From: Mesorhizobium waimense
Lineage (GTDB): Bacteria > Pseudomonadota > Alphaproteobacteria > Rhizobiales > Rhizobiaceae
NCBI RefSeq assembly: GCF_003601975.1
Contig: NZ_QZWZ01000007.1
Span: 62,001 to 126,000 of the forward strand
Direction of reading: 5' to 3'
Length of the DNA stretch: 64,000 nt
The position numbers and the translations under genes are program-made. Position 1 is the stretch's first letter; each line of letters opens with the position of its first letter. Of the stretch, positions 44,874 through 54,852 are shown piece by piece. The notes beneath the pieces were generated by a model, which saw only the letters and a list, made by a program, of their open reading frames with translations, ran no database searches and was not told the DNA's origin.

Positions 44874-44911
44874 GGCCGAGGGCGCCGTTGGACCGGGCCT
44901 GACGGGGGTTG

Positions 44912-46063
44912 TCAGGTGGCCGGTTTCTGGGGCAGCGGCGACACCGGCATTCCGGGTCCGATCTTCTGCAAATTGCCTGTGATCACCTGATCGCCTTCGG
45001 CAATGCCGCTGGAGATGGCGATCAGATCGCCATTGACCGGCCCGAGCGACACGATGCGCTGGTCGACCGTGTTGCCCTTGCCGAGGACATAGAGGTATTT
45101 GCCGAGCTGGCTGGAGCCCAGCGCCACCTGCGGCACCATCAGCGCGTCGGGCTGCTCCTTGATGTGCAGCCGCACCCGAACATACTGGCCGGGCAGCAGC
45201 GCGAACTTCGCATTGCCGATCGTCGCACGCGCCGTGATCGTGCCGGTCGAGTGGTCGACCGTGTTGTCGATGAAGGTGAGCTGACCCTTCTGGCTCGGCT
45301 CCGTCTCGCCGGGAAGCAGGATATCGACATCGATCGGGCCTGCCGCCTTGGCTTGCTCGATCTGCGCCAAATCCGTTTCGCTCGGATTGAAGGTGACGTA
45401 GATCGGATCGAGCTGCACCAGCGTGTTGAGCACCGTGCCGGCGACGCTGACCAGCGTGCCGACCGAGGCCTGGTTGCGGCCGATGCGGCCGGGGAACGGC
45501 GCCTTGATTTCGGCATAGCTCAGATTGAGCTCGGCCGTCCGCACCGCTGCCTGGTTGACCGCGAGCGAGGCTTCGGCTTCGCGCAACGTGCTGGTGCGCT
45601 GGTCGAAGCTGTCCTTGGCGAGATAGCCGCTCTTGGCGAGCTCGGTGCCGCGGCCGAGATTGGAGCGCGCATAGTCGAGCGTTGCCGTGTCGCGCTGCAC
45701 CTGCGCCTTTGCCTGGTCGAGAGCCGCCTGGAAATCCTCCGGAGCTATTCTGTAGAGCAGGTCGCCCTGCTTGACGTCGCTGCCGTCGGCGGCAGCCTGC
45801 TCCTGCAGATAGCCGGGCACGCGCGCCTGCAGCGTGATGCTGCGGATCGGCTCGGTGCGGGCTGCATAGTCGAGATAGATCGGGATCGTCTTCCTGACGA
45901 CGTTCACCACCGGCACCGGCATGACGAACGCGGCCGGAGCCGGGGCCGCCCCGGCGGTGCCGGCATTGACACCGAGATTGCCCATGTCGAGCAGATGCAC
46001 GCTCGCCACCGAGATTGCGCCCAGCGCGACGGCCGTTCCCAAAGCGATTTTCCATTTACGCAT
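44912..46063 (-). CDS. RND efflux periplasmic adaptor (membrane fusion) protein
   Basis: The 383-residue protein has an N-terminal membrane anchor (ALGTAVALGAISVASVHLL), a barrel-sandwich hybrid start (RVPGYLQEQAAADGSDVKQG), an alpha-hairpin (LAKDSFDQRTSTLREAEASL) and the second lipoyl half (IKAPFPGRIGRNQASVG). It bridges the RND pump to an outer-membrane channel, which is not encoded here. It follows the pump gene by 17 bp. GGAG 9 nt upstream supports the ATG at 46063. Confidence 0.88.
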   Translation of the reverse strand: MRKWKIALGTAVALGAISVASVHLLDMGNLGVNAGTAGAAPAPAAFVMPVPVVNVVRKTIPIYLDYAARTEPIRSITLQARVPGYLQEQAAADGSDVKQGDLLYRIAPEDFQAALDQAKAQVQRDTATLDYARSNLGRGTELAKSGYLAKDSFDQRTSTLREAEASLAVNQAAVRTAELNLSYAEIKAPFPGRIGRNQASVGTLVSVAGTVLNTLVQLDPIYVTFNPSETDLAQIEQAKAAGPIDVDILLPGETEPSQKGQLTFIDNTVDHSTGTITARATIGNAKFALLPGQYVRVRLHIKEQPDALMVPQVALGSSQLGKYLYVLGKGNTVDQRIVSLGPVNGDLIAISSGIAEGDQVITGNLQKIGPGMPVSPLPQKPAT

Positions 46064-46080
46064 GATCGATATCTCCAATC

Positions 46081-49000
46081 CTATTCGGCCGCTTCGGCCA
46101 GTCGCGCGAGCGCCGGTTCAGTCGTTGGTTCAGTATGTACGGGCGTGTCACCGCTGCGCTCGCGACGCTCGCGCAGCTGTTCGATCACCGCATAGAAGAC
46201 CGGCACGAACACCAGAGACAGCACCGTCGCCGCAACCATGCCGCCAAAGACGGTGGTGCCGATCGACTGCCGGCTGGCGGCACCAGCACCGGTGGCGAAC
46301 ATCAGCGGCAGCACGCCGAGGATGAAGGCGAAGGCCGTCATCAGGATCGGCCGGAGTCTCAGCCGTGCCGCTTCCATGGCCGCGTCGACGATGCTGAGGC
46401 CTTCCTCGCGCCGTCGCCGGGCGAACTCGACGATCAGGATGGCGTTCTTCGCCGCCAGGCCGATCAGCATGACGAAGCCGATCTGCGAGTAGACGTCGAT
46501 CTGCATGCCGCGCAGCAACAGCACCGCAAAGGCACCGAAGAGAGCGAGCGGCACCGCCAGCAGCACCATGAACGGCATGGCCCAGCTTTCATACTGCGCC
46601 GCCAGGATCAGGAACACGAACACCATGGCCAGCGCGAAGACGACGGACGCGATCGACCCGGCCTTCAGTTCCTGGAAGGTAATGCCCGTCCATTCATAGC
46701 CGAAATCCCTCGGCAGCGCCGTGGCCGCGGCGCGTTCCATCGCCGCCACCGCCTGTCCGGACGAGAAGCCGGGCGCAGCACCGCCATTGATCAGGGCCGA
46801 GGCATTGTTGTTGTAGTGCGGCACGGTTTCCGGACCGACGATCGGCACCAGTTTACCCAACGTGCTCAGCGGCACCATGCCGCCGGAGGCGTTGCGCACA
46901 TAGAGCCGCGAGATGTCGGCCGCACCGGCACGCGCGTCCTTGTCGGCCTGGATCGTCACCCGGAAGGTGCGGCCGAACAGGTTGAAGTCGTTCACATAGA
47001 GCGAGCCGAGATAGATCTGCAGCGTGTTGAACACGTCGGGCAGGCTGAGGCCCAAAAGCTTCGCCTTGGCGCGATCGAGGTCATAGTTGAACTGCGGCGT
47101 CGAGGTCGAGAACGACGAGAACAATTGCTGCGGGTTGAGTTCGGGCTGCTTGCGCGCCTCGGCGATCACCGCTTGCGTGGCGTCGTTGAGTGCAGCACTG
47201 CCGCGGCCTGTCAGATCCTCGACCTGGAATTCGAAGCCGCCTGTGGTGCCGAGGCCCGGTATCGAAGGTGGATCGAAGCTAAGCGCAAAGGCTTCCGGAA
47301 TCTGCAGCAGCTTGTTGCGCACCTCGGCGACGAGCTTGGATGCACTCTGGTCGGGGCCGCGTTCGTCCCATGGCTTCAGGATGGCGAATTCCACCGCCGA
47401 GTTCGACTGGGCGGCGCTGGTGAGGAAGTTGAGGCCGCTGATCGAGCCGACAATGTCGACGCCGGGCGTCGATTGCAGGATGTCGCGCGCCTTCTGCGCC
47501 ACCGCGTCGGTGCGTTCCAGCGAGGCGCCGTCCGGCAGCTGGATGACGACGAAGAAATAGCCCTGGTCCTCGACAGGCAGGAAGGTCGAAGGCAGCTTCT
47601 GCCAGACGAAATAGGTCGCCACCAGGCCCGCCGCGAACACGCCGAGCATGATCCATCGCAGGCGGATCAGGATGCGCACGCCATTGGCATAGGCATGCGA
47701 CAGCTTTTCGAAGCCGGCATTGAACCAGCGGAACAGGAAGAACTTCGTTTCGCCGCGATGGCGCAGGAAGGCGGCTGAGAGCGCCGGACTGAGCGTCAGC
47801 GAATTGAAGGCGGAGATGCCGACGGAAATCGCCACGGTCAGCGCAAACTGGTTGTAGAGCCGCCCGGAGACGCCGGGGATGAAAGCCACCGGCACGAACA
47901 CAGCCATCAGCACGGCGGTGGTGGCGATGATCGGACCCGTCACTTCGGCCATCGCCGCTCTTGTCGCGGCGAGCGGTTTGAGGCCGGCCTCTAATTGTCG
48001 CTCGACATTCTCGACCACGACGATGGCGTCGTCGACGACGAGGCCGATCGCCAGCACCATGCCGAGCAGGGAGAGCATGTTGAGCGAGAAGCCGAGCATG
48101 TACATGACGGCCAAAGTCGCCACCAGCGACACCGGAATGGCGATGGTCGGGATGATCGTCGTGCGCCAGCTCTGCAGGAAGATGAACACCACCGCGACGA
48201 CCAGCACCAGCGCTTCGCCGAGCGTGATCAGTACGTCATGCATGGAGGCCGAGACGAAGCGCGTCGTGTCGTAGTGCATGGCGTAGCTGACGCCCTTGGG
48301 GAAGCGCGCCGACAGTTCCTGCATCTTGTCCTTGACGCGCTGCTGCAGATCGAGCGCGTTGGAGCCCGGCATCTGGTATACGGCGAGCACCACGGTCGGG
48401 TCCTTGCCGAAGAAGGCCGACGAGGAATATTGCAGGGCGCCGAGTTCGATGCGGGCGACATCCTTCAGCCGCACCAGCGAGCCGGTCGCGGAATTGGCGC
48501 GCACGACGATGTCGCCGAACTCCTTCGGATCGCTCAAGCGCCCGACCGCGTTGACCTGCATCTCGAACGCAGTGCCGGCCGGCGCCGGCGACTGGCCGAT
48601 CTTGCCGGCCGCCACCTGGACGTTCTGTTCGGAAATCGCGTTCTGCACGTCGACGGCGGTGATGCCGAGATTGGCAAGCTTGTCGGGATCGAGCCAGACG
48701 CGCATCGAATAGCGCCGCTCGCCGAAGATCTGCACGTCGCCGACGCCGGGCAGGCGCTTCAGCGGATCGACCACTTGCAGATAGGCGAGGTTGCTCAGCG
48801 CCACCGGATCGACGGAGCCGTCGGGCGAGGTGAGGTCGACGATGAGGACGAAATTCGGGTTCTGCTTCTTGATCGTCACGCCGCCCTGGTTGACGATCGC
48901 CGGCAGCGAGGATGCCGCCTGCGACACCCGGTTCTGGACGTCGACGGCCGCCGTGCTCAGCGGATAGCCGACATCGAAAGTGATGGTGATGGTCGAGGAG

Positions 49001-49257
49001 CCGTCATTGGAGCTCGACGACGACATGTAGGTCATGCCCTGGACGCCGTTGATCTGCTGCTCGAGCGGCGTGGTGACGGTGTCGGCCACCACCTGCGCGC
49101 TGGCGCCTGGATACTGGGCGCTGACCACAACCTGCGGCGGCGTGATGTCGGGGAACTGCGAGACCGGCAACAGGAAATAACAAATCGCCCCGGCGAGCAC
49201 CATGATGATGGCGATCGCCGACGCGAAGATCGGGCGGTGGATGAAATAGTTCACCAT
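46081..49257 (-). CDS. RND multidrug efflux transporter (HAE1/AcrB type)
   Basis: The 1058-residue protein shows the AcrB layout: an N-terminal span (FIHRPIFASAIAIIMVLAGA), a porter domain (PDITPPQVVVSAQYPGASAQ), the TM4 proton-relay Asp pair (GLVVDDAIVVVENV) and a second half with LPVEDQGYFFVVIQLPDGAS. It exports toxic compounds by proton antiport. It overlaps the small upstream gene by 7 bp and is followed by the adaptor gene; expression is probably set by the divergent TetR gene. Confidence 0.92.
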   Translation of the reverse strand: MVNYFIHRPIFASAIAIIMVLAGAICYFLLPVSQFPDITPPQVVVSAQYPGASAQVVADTVTTPLEQQINGVQGMTYMSSSSSNDGSSTITITFDVGYPLSTAAVDVQNRVSQAASSLPAIVNQGGVTIKKQNPNFVLIVDLTSPDGSVDPVALSNLAYLQVVDPLKRLPGVGDVQIFGERRYSMRVWLDPDKLANLGITAVDVQNAISEQNVQVAAGKIGQSPAPAGTAFEMQVNAVGRLSDPKEFGDIVVRANSATGSLVRLKDVARIELGALQYSSSAFFGKDPTVVLAVYQMPGSNALDLQQRVKDKMQELSARFPKGVSYAMHYDTTRFVSASMHDVLITLGEALVLVVAVVFIFLQSWRTTIIPTIAIPVSLVATLAVMYMLGFSLNMLSLLGMVLAIGLVVDDAIVVVENVERQLEAGLKPLAATRAAMAEVTGPIIATTAVLMAVFVPVAFIPGVSGRLYNQFALTVAISVGISAFNSLTLSPALSAAFLRHRGETKFFLFRWFNAGFEKLSHAYANGVRILIRLRWIMLGVFAAGLVATYFVWQKLPSTFLPVEDQGYFFVVIQLPDGASLERTDAVAQKARDILQSTPGVDIVGSISGLNFLTSAAQSNSAVEFAILKPWDERGPDQSASKLVAEVRNKLLQIPEAFALSFDPPSIPGLGTTGGFEFQVEDLTGRGSAALNDATQAVIAEARKQPELNPQQLFSSFSTSTPQFNYDLDRAKAKLLGLSLPDVFNTLQIYLGSLYVNDFNLFGRTFRVTIQADKDARAGAADISRLYVRNASGGMVPLSTLGKLVPIVGPETVPHYNNNASALINGGAAPGFSSGQAVAAMERAAATALPRDFGYEWTGITFQELKAGSIASVVFALAMVFVFLILAAQYESWAMPFMVLLAVPLALFGAFAVLLLRGMQIDVYSQIGFVMLIGLAAKNAILIVEFARRRREEGLSIVDAAMEAARLRLRPILMTAFAFILGVLPLMFATGAGAASRQSIGTTVFGGMVAATVLSLVFVPVFYAVIEQLRERRERSGDTPVHTEPTTEPALARLAEAAE

Positions 49258-49502
49258 GAGACGCAGGCCTCGTTGAATGCTTTTGCTTCGCCAAAGGCAT
49301 TGGCGATTCTGGACAGCTGCCGGCTGCCCGCCGTCTCTTCCGGAAAACGCGGCGGCGCCCGGCGGGCTGGCGCCTGCGCGGCCGCCAGCGAACGCAGCGT
49401 CGCCTCGAAGGCGAGCGGATCGACGCGGTCCGCCTTCATCACCAGCCGGATCATCGGATCCCGGATGGCTTCATCGATAGTCAAATCCTTGCGCTGCGAC
49501 AT
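49251..49502 (-). CDS. small protein leading the RND operon
   Basis: The 83-residue soluble protein has no recognised domain. The N-terminus is acidic and helical (LTIDEAIRDPMIRLVMKADR), the middle is Ala/Arg/Pro-rich. It overlaps the pump start by 7 bp, so it is translationally coupled to it. A conserved leader gene in related RND operons is possible but was not verified. It could also be a translational leader with no separate function. Confidence 0.6.
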   Translation of the reverse strand: MSQRKDLTIDEAIRDPMIRLVMKADRVDPLAFEATLRSLAAAQAPARRAPPRFPEETAGSRQLSRIANAFGEAKAFNEACVSW

Positions 49503-49651
49503 AGGAGCGGCTCCTGGCTTGCGATTCGCATCGGATGATCGCGAACCGTTTTTCTCGTTCTCACCGGCCGAAGCCGCATGACAGGCAGTTTTCTGTCCTA
49601 CTCCGCTCCGGCAGAGCCTGTTGGCGGTGCCTTGTCGTTGACGTGGAACGC

Positions 49652-49707
49652 ACTAGGTGTTACCAGTAAGTAACATTGCAGAAGTTACAGACCGGTAACA
49701 CCCTAGT
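49652..49707. promoter_or_regulatory. long imperfect inverted repeat, probable TetR operator
   Basis: ACTAGGTGTTACC at 49653-49664 region and GGTAACACCCTAGT ending 49707 form outer arms with one extra C on the right; inner arms add GTAAC and GTTAC. The 56-bp structure lies between the divergent TetR and RND operons. Two nested or adjacent TetR sites (each with GTTAC/GTAAC) would be expected here. Confidence 0.7.
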
Positions 49708-49748
49708 CAAGAGGTGCACCGAATTTTTAGGGAGACAAGGAGACTTCG

Positions 49749-50330
49749 ATGGCAGACGGCACTGCGGAACGCGCTCGCCCCCGGGATCGGATCCTGGAGA
49801 CGGCGCAGGACATGTTTCACAAGCATGGCATCAAGGGCGTCGGCGTCGATGCCATCACCGAGGCCGCCGGCACCAACAAGATGACGCTCTACCGTCATTT
49901 CGAGTCCAAGGACGATCTGATCATCGAATGCCTGCGCGCCACTGCATGCAAGGGTGCTGCGATATGGGACGCATTCGAGGCCGAGTATCCCGGCGACAAG
50001 CTCGCGCAACTGCATGCCTGGGTTCGCAAGGCCGCCGATATGCTGAACGCCGACAGCCGCGGCTGCGACATGGCCAATGCCGCCATCGAGCTCAGCGAGA
50101 CCGATCATCCGGCGCGGCGCGTCATCAAGGAACTCAAGGAAGCCCAGCGCGATCGGCTAGTGAGCCTCTGCCGCGACGCCGGCGTCGGCCAGGCCGAGCT
50201 TCTCGCCGACACGCTGTCGCTGCTGCTCGAAGGCGCGCGCGTCTCGATGCAGAGCGTCGGCGCCGAAGGCCCGAGCGCGCAGTTCGTGCGCATGGCGGAA
50301 GGCCTGATCGCGTCGTTTAGGGTGCGCTGA
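49749..50330 (+). CDS. TetR-family transcriptional regulator of the RND operon
   Basis: The 193-residue protein has an N-terminal TetR helix-turn-helix (RILETAQDMFHKHGIKGVGV, then ITEAAGTNKMTLYRHFESKD) and a helical ligand domain. It is divergent from the pump operon with a long inverted repeat between them, the standard layout of a local repressor of efflux. A short hairpin with a T run follows the stop. Confidence 0.88.
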   Translation: MADGTAERARPRDRILETAQDMFHKHGIKGVGVDAITEAAGTNKMTLYRHFESKDDLIIECLRATACKGAAIWDAFEAEYPGDKLAQLHAWVRKAADMLNADSRGCDMANAAIELSETDHPARRVIKELKEAQRDRLVSLCRDAGVGQAELLADTLSLLLEGARVSMQSVGAEGPSAQFVRMAEGLIASFRVR

Positions 50331-50337
50331 CGGGCAG

Positions 50338-50370
50338 GGCTGCGACCAAGACGCAGCCTTCAACTGTTTT
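50338..50370 (+). terminator. Rho-independent terminator of the TetR gene
   Basis: GGCTGCG and CGCAGCC pair around a 7-nt loop, 8 bp after the TetR stop, and are followed by a T-containing stretch ending TTTT. Confidence 0.65.
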
Positions 50371-50384
50371 CGAATTTCGCGAGG

Positions 50385-50504
50385 GCAAGAAAAAAGCCCG
50401 CTGCCGGGAGGAGGTGGCAGCGGGCTCGATTTCGAATGAGACGCGGGAGGAGGTGCGCCGCATTCAGCGTCGGCATCGCATCTGGGAGGAGTAGATGGCC
50501 GACA
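50385..50504 (-). ncRNA. αr14-like small RNA with three anti-Shine-Dalgarno hairpin loops
   Basis: On the minus strand, three consecutive hairpins each expose a CCTCC-rich loop. Hairpin 1 (50503-50469) pairs GTCGGC with GCCGAC and CATCT with AGATG around ACTCCTCCC. Hairpin 2 (50465-50434) pairs GAATG with CATTC around ACCTCCTCCC. Hairpin 3 (50426-50395) is an 11-bp GC-rich stem with the same loop, followed by a T run, a Rho-independent terminator. Length (about 120 nt) and loop motif are hallmarks of the alphaproteobacterial αr14 family (RNAs such as NfeR1), which bind ribosome sites of mRNAs. It ends the 304-bp gap 50331-50634. Confidence 0.82.
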
Positions 50505-50510
50505 CCCAGA

Positions 50511-50539
50511 TATCTACCGATTGCTTAATGATTCGGCAA
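50511..50539 (-). promoter_or_regulatory. sigma70-type promoter of the αr14-like RNA
   Basis: On the minus strand, TTGCCG (50539-50534) is followed after exactly 17 bp by TAGATA (50516-50511). Transcription would start near 50504, which coincides with the 5' end of hairpin 1. Confidence 0.7.
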
Positions 50540-50634
50540 CCATAAAAGTTGCATAGCAGGTGTGCAGAATTGCCGCACCACGCACCAATCCTCCTACAAA
50601 TCCGGACAAAGCGGCCTTGCCCTGGCCCTCTAAC

Positions 50635-51669
50635 CTATTGAACCGGCACGTTTTCCTTGAAGATCAGACGCGGCTCGATGAATTTTTTCGTCAGGTAAGG
50701 CGCCGAAGACGCGATCGAGCCGAGCAGGCGGATGACCGACTGTTCGGCGATCAGCCGCGCATTCTGGTCGATGACGACGTCGGCGATGTCGTCGACCAGA
50801 TAGCCGCGCGTTTCCCTGGTCAGGTCGTGGCAGATGAACACCGGCTTCTTCTTCGGCCTTGCTTCCAGCAGTGCCTTGGCGACGCCCGAGCGGCCGGCGC
50901 CGACGCAATAGATGCCGAGCAGCTCCGGCTCGTTGTGCAGTGCCTTCATCGTCGCCGTGTAGCTCACCTCCGGCTCGTCATTGATCTCGACGGCGCTTGA
51001 GACGGTGAGGTTGGGGAATTCCTCGCCGAGCACGGAGCGGAAGCCCATTTCGCGTTCCTCATGTCCACGATAGGAGCGCGAGCCGACGACCATGGCCAGA
51101 TATCCGGTGCGGCCGCCGAGGAAGCGGCCCATGAGAAGTGCCGCGGTGCGGCCGGCAACCCGGTTGTCGATGCCGACATAGGCCGAGCGCGGTGCCGCCG
51201 GAACGTCCGATACCAGCGTGACCAGACGGATGCCGGCCTCGACCACCTCGCGCAGGATGTTGCGGGTTCTCGGATGATCGACGGCGATAACGCCGACGCC
51301 GTTCGCCTTGAGCGACAGGTTCTCGATGGCGCCCTGCAGTGCGCCGGGCGCGATCCCGGCGAGGTTATGGATGCGGCAGGACGCGACCAGCGGCAGGCGC
51401 GCCGCATAGTCCTCGATATGTTTGGCGAGATCGATCATGAATGCGTTCGAGCCGATCGGCAGGAAGAACTCCAGATGCGCCGGCTTCGACGGCAGCGCCA
51501 CCTGGTCGAAGACAGGCAGATAGCCGAGCTGCCTGGCAGCCTCCATCACACGCTGCCGGTTGGCGGCGCTGGCGCCCGCCCGGTTGTTCAGCACGCGGTC
51601 GACGGTCGCGGTCGACAGCCCGCAGCTCCTGGCGATATCGGCAACGGTGGCTTTCATTGTCACAGTCAT
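50635..51669 (-). CDS. LacI-family transcriptional regulator of the sugar locus
   Basis: The 344-residue protein has the LacI HTH (ATVADIARSCGLSTATVDRV, then LNNRAGASAANRQRVMEAAR) and a periplasmic-binding-like effector domain. It is last in the FAH-SBP-permease-ATPase-LacI block, 42 bp after the ATPase gene. It likely regulates this operon in response to the sugar or sugar acid. A later ATG at 51657 is an alternative start; neither has a strong ribosome site. Confidence 0.85.
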   Translation of the reverse strand: MTVTMKATVADIARSCGLSTATVDRVLNNRAGASAANRQRVMEAARQLGYLPVFDQVALPSKPAHLEFFLPIGSNAFMIDLAKHIEDYAARLPLVASCRIHNLAGIAPGALQGAIENLSLKANGVGVIAVDHPRTRNILREVVEAGIRLVTLVSDVPAAPRSAYVGIDNRVAGRTAALLMGRFLGGRTGYLAMVVGSRSYRGHEEREMGFRSVLGEEFPNLTVSSAVEINDEPEVSYTATMKALHNEPELLGIYCVGAGRSGVAKALLEARPKKKPVFICHDLTRETRGYLVDDIADVVIDQNARLIAEQSVIRLLGSIASSAPYLTKKFIEPRLIFKENVPVQ

Positions 51670-51711
51670 AGGAGCTGATGCGATCCTGTGCCAGACAGCG
51701 ATAGACAGTGC

Positions 51712-52506
<795 letters not shown>

Positions 52507-52509
52507 GGT

Positions 52510-53502
52510 TCACGTCCCTGCCTGATGGCGGCGTTCCAGCCATGAGTGAAGCGCCATCATGCCGAGGATAATGGCGCCGATGAAGATGTTGTAGGCGAGC
52601 CCCGGCACGCCGATCAGCACGATGCCGTTGCGCATCACGCGCAGGATCAGGATGCCGAGCACGGTGCCGATGATCGTGCCGCGTCCGCCGGTAAGCGCCG
52701 TGCCGCCGATCACCACCATGGCGATGACTTCGAGCTCGTAGCCGGTACCGCTATTGGGGTTGGCCGCCGAGGTGCGCAGCGAAGAGATGACGCCGGCGAG
52801 CGAGGCCATCAGCGACGACAGCACGAACAGGCCGATCTTGACGCCGCTGACGTTGACGCCGCGGGCGCGCGCCGCGTTAGGGTTGCCGCCGGCCGCCTGG
52901 ATCCAGTTGCCGGTGCGGCTCTGCGTCAGCACGTAGCCCAGTGCGCTCGCCGCGGCGATGAACCAGAACAGCGACATGTAGACGCGAAACGGGCCGATGA
53001 AGAAATCGCCGACCAGCGCTTCCGCCAGCCAGCTGCCTTCGGCGCTCCATGTCCGCTGCGGAAATCCGTCGGTGACGAACAAAGCCGTGCCGCGCACCAC
53101 CAGCAGCATGCCGAGCGTCACCAGGAAGGACGGGATCTTGAGCTGTGTCACGAACCAGCCATTGACCAGCCCGATGAAGGCGGCGACGACCAGCGCAACG
53201 ACGAGCCCCATCTCCAGCGAGGTGACGCCGCTGTTGAACAGCGTCCACATCAGCACCGGCGAGAAGCCGAACAGCGAACCGACCGAGAGGTCGAACTCGC
53301 CCGACGTCATCAGCAGCGTCATCGCCAGCGCGATCAGGCCAAGCTCTACGGTGAAGGCCAGTATGTTGGAGATGTTCTGCGGCGAAAGGAAGTCGGGATT
53401 GATGCCCCAGAAGACGACCAGCTCGATGACGAGCAGGACGAATGGCCCGAATTCCGGCCTGCTGACCAGGCTTTGGACGAGGGAACGATTTTCCACGAGC
53501 AA
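52510..53502 (-). CDS. sugar ABC transporter permease (CUT2/FrcC-like)
   Basis: The 330-residue polytopic protein has the CUT2 landmark MTSGEFDLSVGSLFGFSPVL and ends with the conserved YELEVIAMVVIGGTALTGGR segment. It supplies the membrane channel for the SBP encoded 111 bp upstream. It is co-transcribed with the ATPase gene. Confidence 0.86.
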   Translation of the reverse strand: MLVENRSLVQSLVSRPEFGPFVLLVIELVVFWGINPDFLSPQNISNILAFTVELGLIALAMTLLMTSGEFDLSVGSLFGFSPVLMWTLFNSGVTSLEMGLVVALVVAAFIGLVNGWFVTQLKIPSFLVTLGMLLVVRGTALFVTDGFPQRTWSAEGSWLAEALVGDFFIGPFRVYMSLFWFIAAASALGYVLTQSRTGNWIQAAGGNPNAARARGVNVSGVKIGLFVLSSLMASLAGVISSLRTSAANPNSGTGYELEVIAMVVIGGTALTGGRGTIIGTVLGILILRVMRNGIVLIGVPGLAYNIFIGAIILGMMALHSWLERRHQAGT

Positions 53503-53613
53503 CCCGCGACATGAAAGGAATGGGCTGAGACCTGCACCGCAGACGCGGCGGGCTCCGGCGACGATAGTCCAGTGCCGCGCGTCGAAAGAAACGCGGCACT
53601 GGTAGTCGTGGGT

Positions 53614-54546
53614 TTATTTGCCGGACAGGATCTTGTCGTACACTTCGGCGGTGTCCTTTTCGTAGAGCGCGCCGGTGATGACGTTGAAGCCCGGAGGAAT
53701 GCCGCTCGCAGCCATGTTGGCCAGCGAAAGCGCGACATAGCTGGTCGCCTGCGGATCCTGCCACTGGCCGGCATTGACGTAGCCGTTGAGCACTTCCTGG
53801 GTGGTGTCGAGCGAGTTGCCCCAACCGACGACCGGAATTTCGCCCGGCTTGACGCCGACCTGGTCGAACACCCGCTTGATCGAGCCGGTGACGAGGTCGC
53901 CGAGGCCGATGATCGCCTTGACCTTGGCCTTGTTGGCGGTGAGGTAGTCGACCATGCGGCTGATCACTTCGGCCTGGTCAAGCGTCGCTTCGGTGATTTC
54001 ATAGGTGATGCCGAGTGGGCCGAAGACGCTCTTGATGCCTTCCTCTTCCTGAACGCCATAGGTGGCGCCGGGAACTTCGACCGGCATCCAGACGAAATCG
54101 CCCTTCTTCACCAAGCCCTTGTCGACCAGATACTGCGCCCAGTGCTTGCCGAAAGTGACGTTGTCACCGCCGACATAGGCGTTGAAGTTGGCCTTCGGGT
54201 CAGGCGTGTTGAAGTTGATGATCGGGATGTTGGCGGCGCGCGCTTCCTTGACGATCTCGACCAGGCTGCCCGGGTCGGGGCTGGTGGTGACGATGCCGTC
54301 GGCCTTGGCCGAGATGGCGGCGCGCACCGCCTCCTGCTGCGAGGCCACGTCACCATTGTGAAACGAGGTGTTGACGGTGTTGCCGGTGTCAGTCGCCCAT
54401 TGCTTGGCACCGGCCAGGAAGTAGGTCCAGACCGGGTCGGCCGGGCCGCCATGCGAAATCCAGTAGAACGTCTTGGCTTGCGCCATCGCCGGAATGGCAA
54501 CGAGCGCGATCAAGCCAAGCACGAGCAGTCTTAGCCTCGACAGCAT
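53614..54546 (-). CDS. sugar ABC transporter substrate-binding protein
   Basis: The 310-residue protein has a signal peptide (LRLLVLGLIALVAIPAMAQA) followed by a type I periplasmic fold (TFYWISHGGPADPVWTYFLA, DGIVTTSPDPGSLVEIVKEA, IINFNTPDPKANFNAYVGGD). GGAGGAAATCAA lies before ATG 54546. It binds a sugar or sugar acid likely related to the substrate of the FAH-family enzyme upstream. Confidence 0.86.
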   Translation of the reverse strand: MLSRLRLLVLGLIALVAIPAMAQAKTFYWISHGGPADPVWTYFLAGAKQWATDTGNTVNTSFHNGDVASQQEAVRAAISAKADGIVTTSPDPGSLVEIVKEARAANIPIINFNTPDPKANFNAYVGGDNVTFGKHWAQYLVDKGLVKKGDFVWMPVEVPGATYGVQEEEGIKSVFGPLGITYEITEATLDQAEVISRMVDYLTANKAKVKAIIGLGDLVTGSIKRVFDQVGVKPGEIPVVGWGNSLDTTQEVLNGYVNAGQWQDPQATSYVALSLANMAASGIPPGFNVITGALYEKDTAEVYDKILSGK

Positions 54547-54852
54547 TTGATTTCCTCCCATGTTGAAAACGACCTTCCCATCAGGCGCGAAGCGGTCAAC
54601 AGACCGCATCTCCTGCCAGCGCCGACCGGACGCTCCCAGCGCATTCCCTTTTTCGGGGACTGGCAAGCCTCCACCAGCCAATGGACGTTGGCGCACGACG
54701 CTGCGCCATCAGCAATCCCATCAGATCGCATCAGTTGCGGTGATATTTTCCGGGCAACCGGAGCTTCATCGGATTGGCCTGTCGTCCTCGCCGCCGAAGC
54801 GTCCGGCATTCAACAATGAAAGGGGTGAGACGCTCCCGGTCGCAGCGGGCGG
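54547..54852 (-). promoter_or_regulatory. 306-bp gap between the FAH-family gene and the binding-protein gene
   Basis: No gene is supported here. The interval sits downstream of the FAH-family gene and upstream of the SBP gene on the same strand, so it may hold a second promoter. A GGAGGAAATC ribosome site for the SBP is clear at its end. No strong hairpin or promoter pair was identified. Confidence 0.4.

Noticed and set aside
50501..50544. A tiny plus-strand frame (starting MADTQIST) behind GGGAGGAG
   Set aside because: The GGGAGGAG motifs are the complement of the three CCTCC loops of the minus-strand small RNA, repeated where no genes start. The RNA explains all three.
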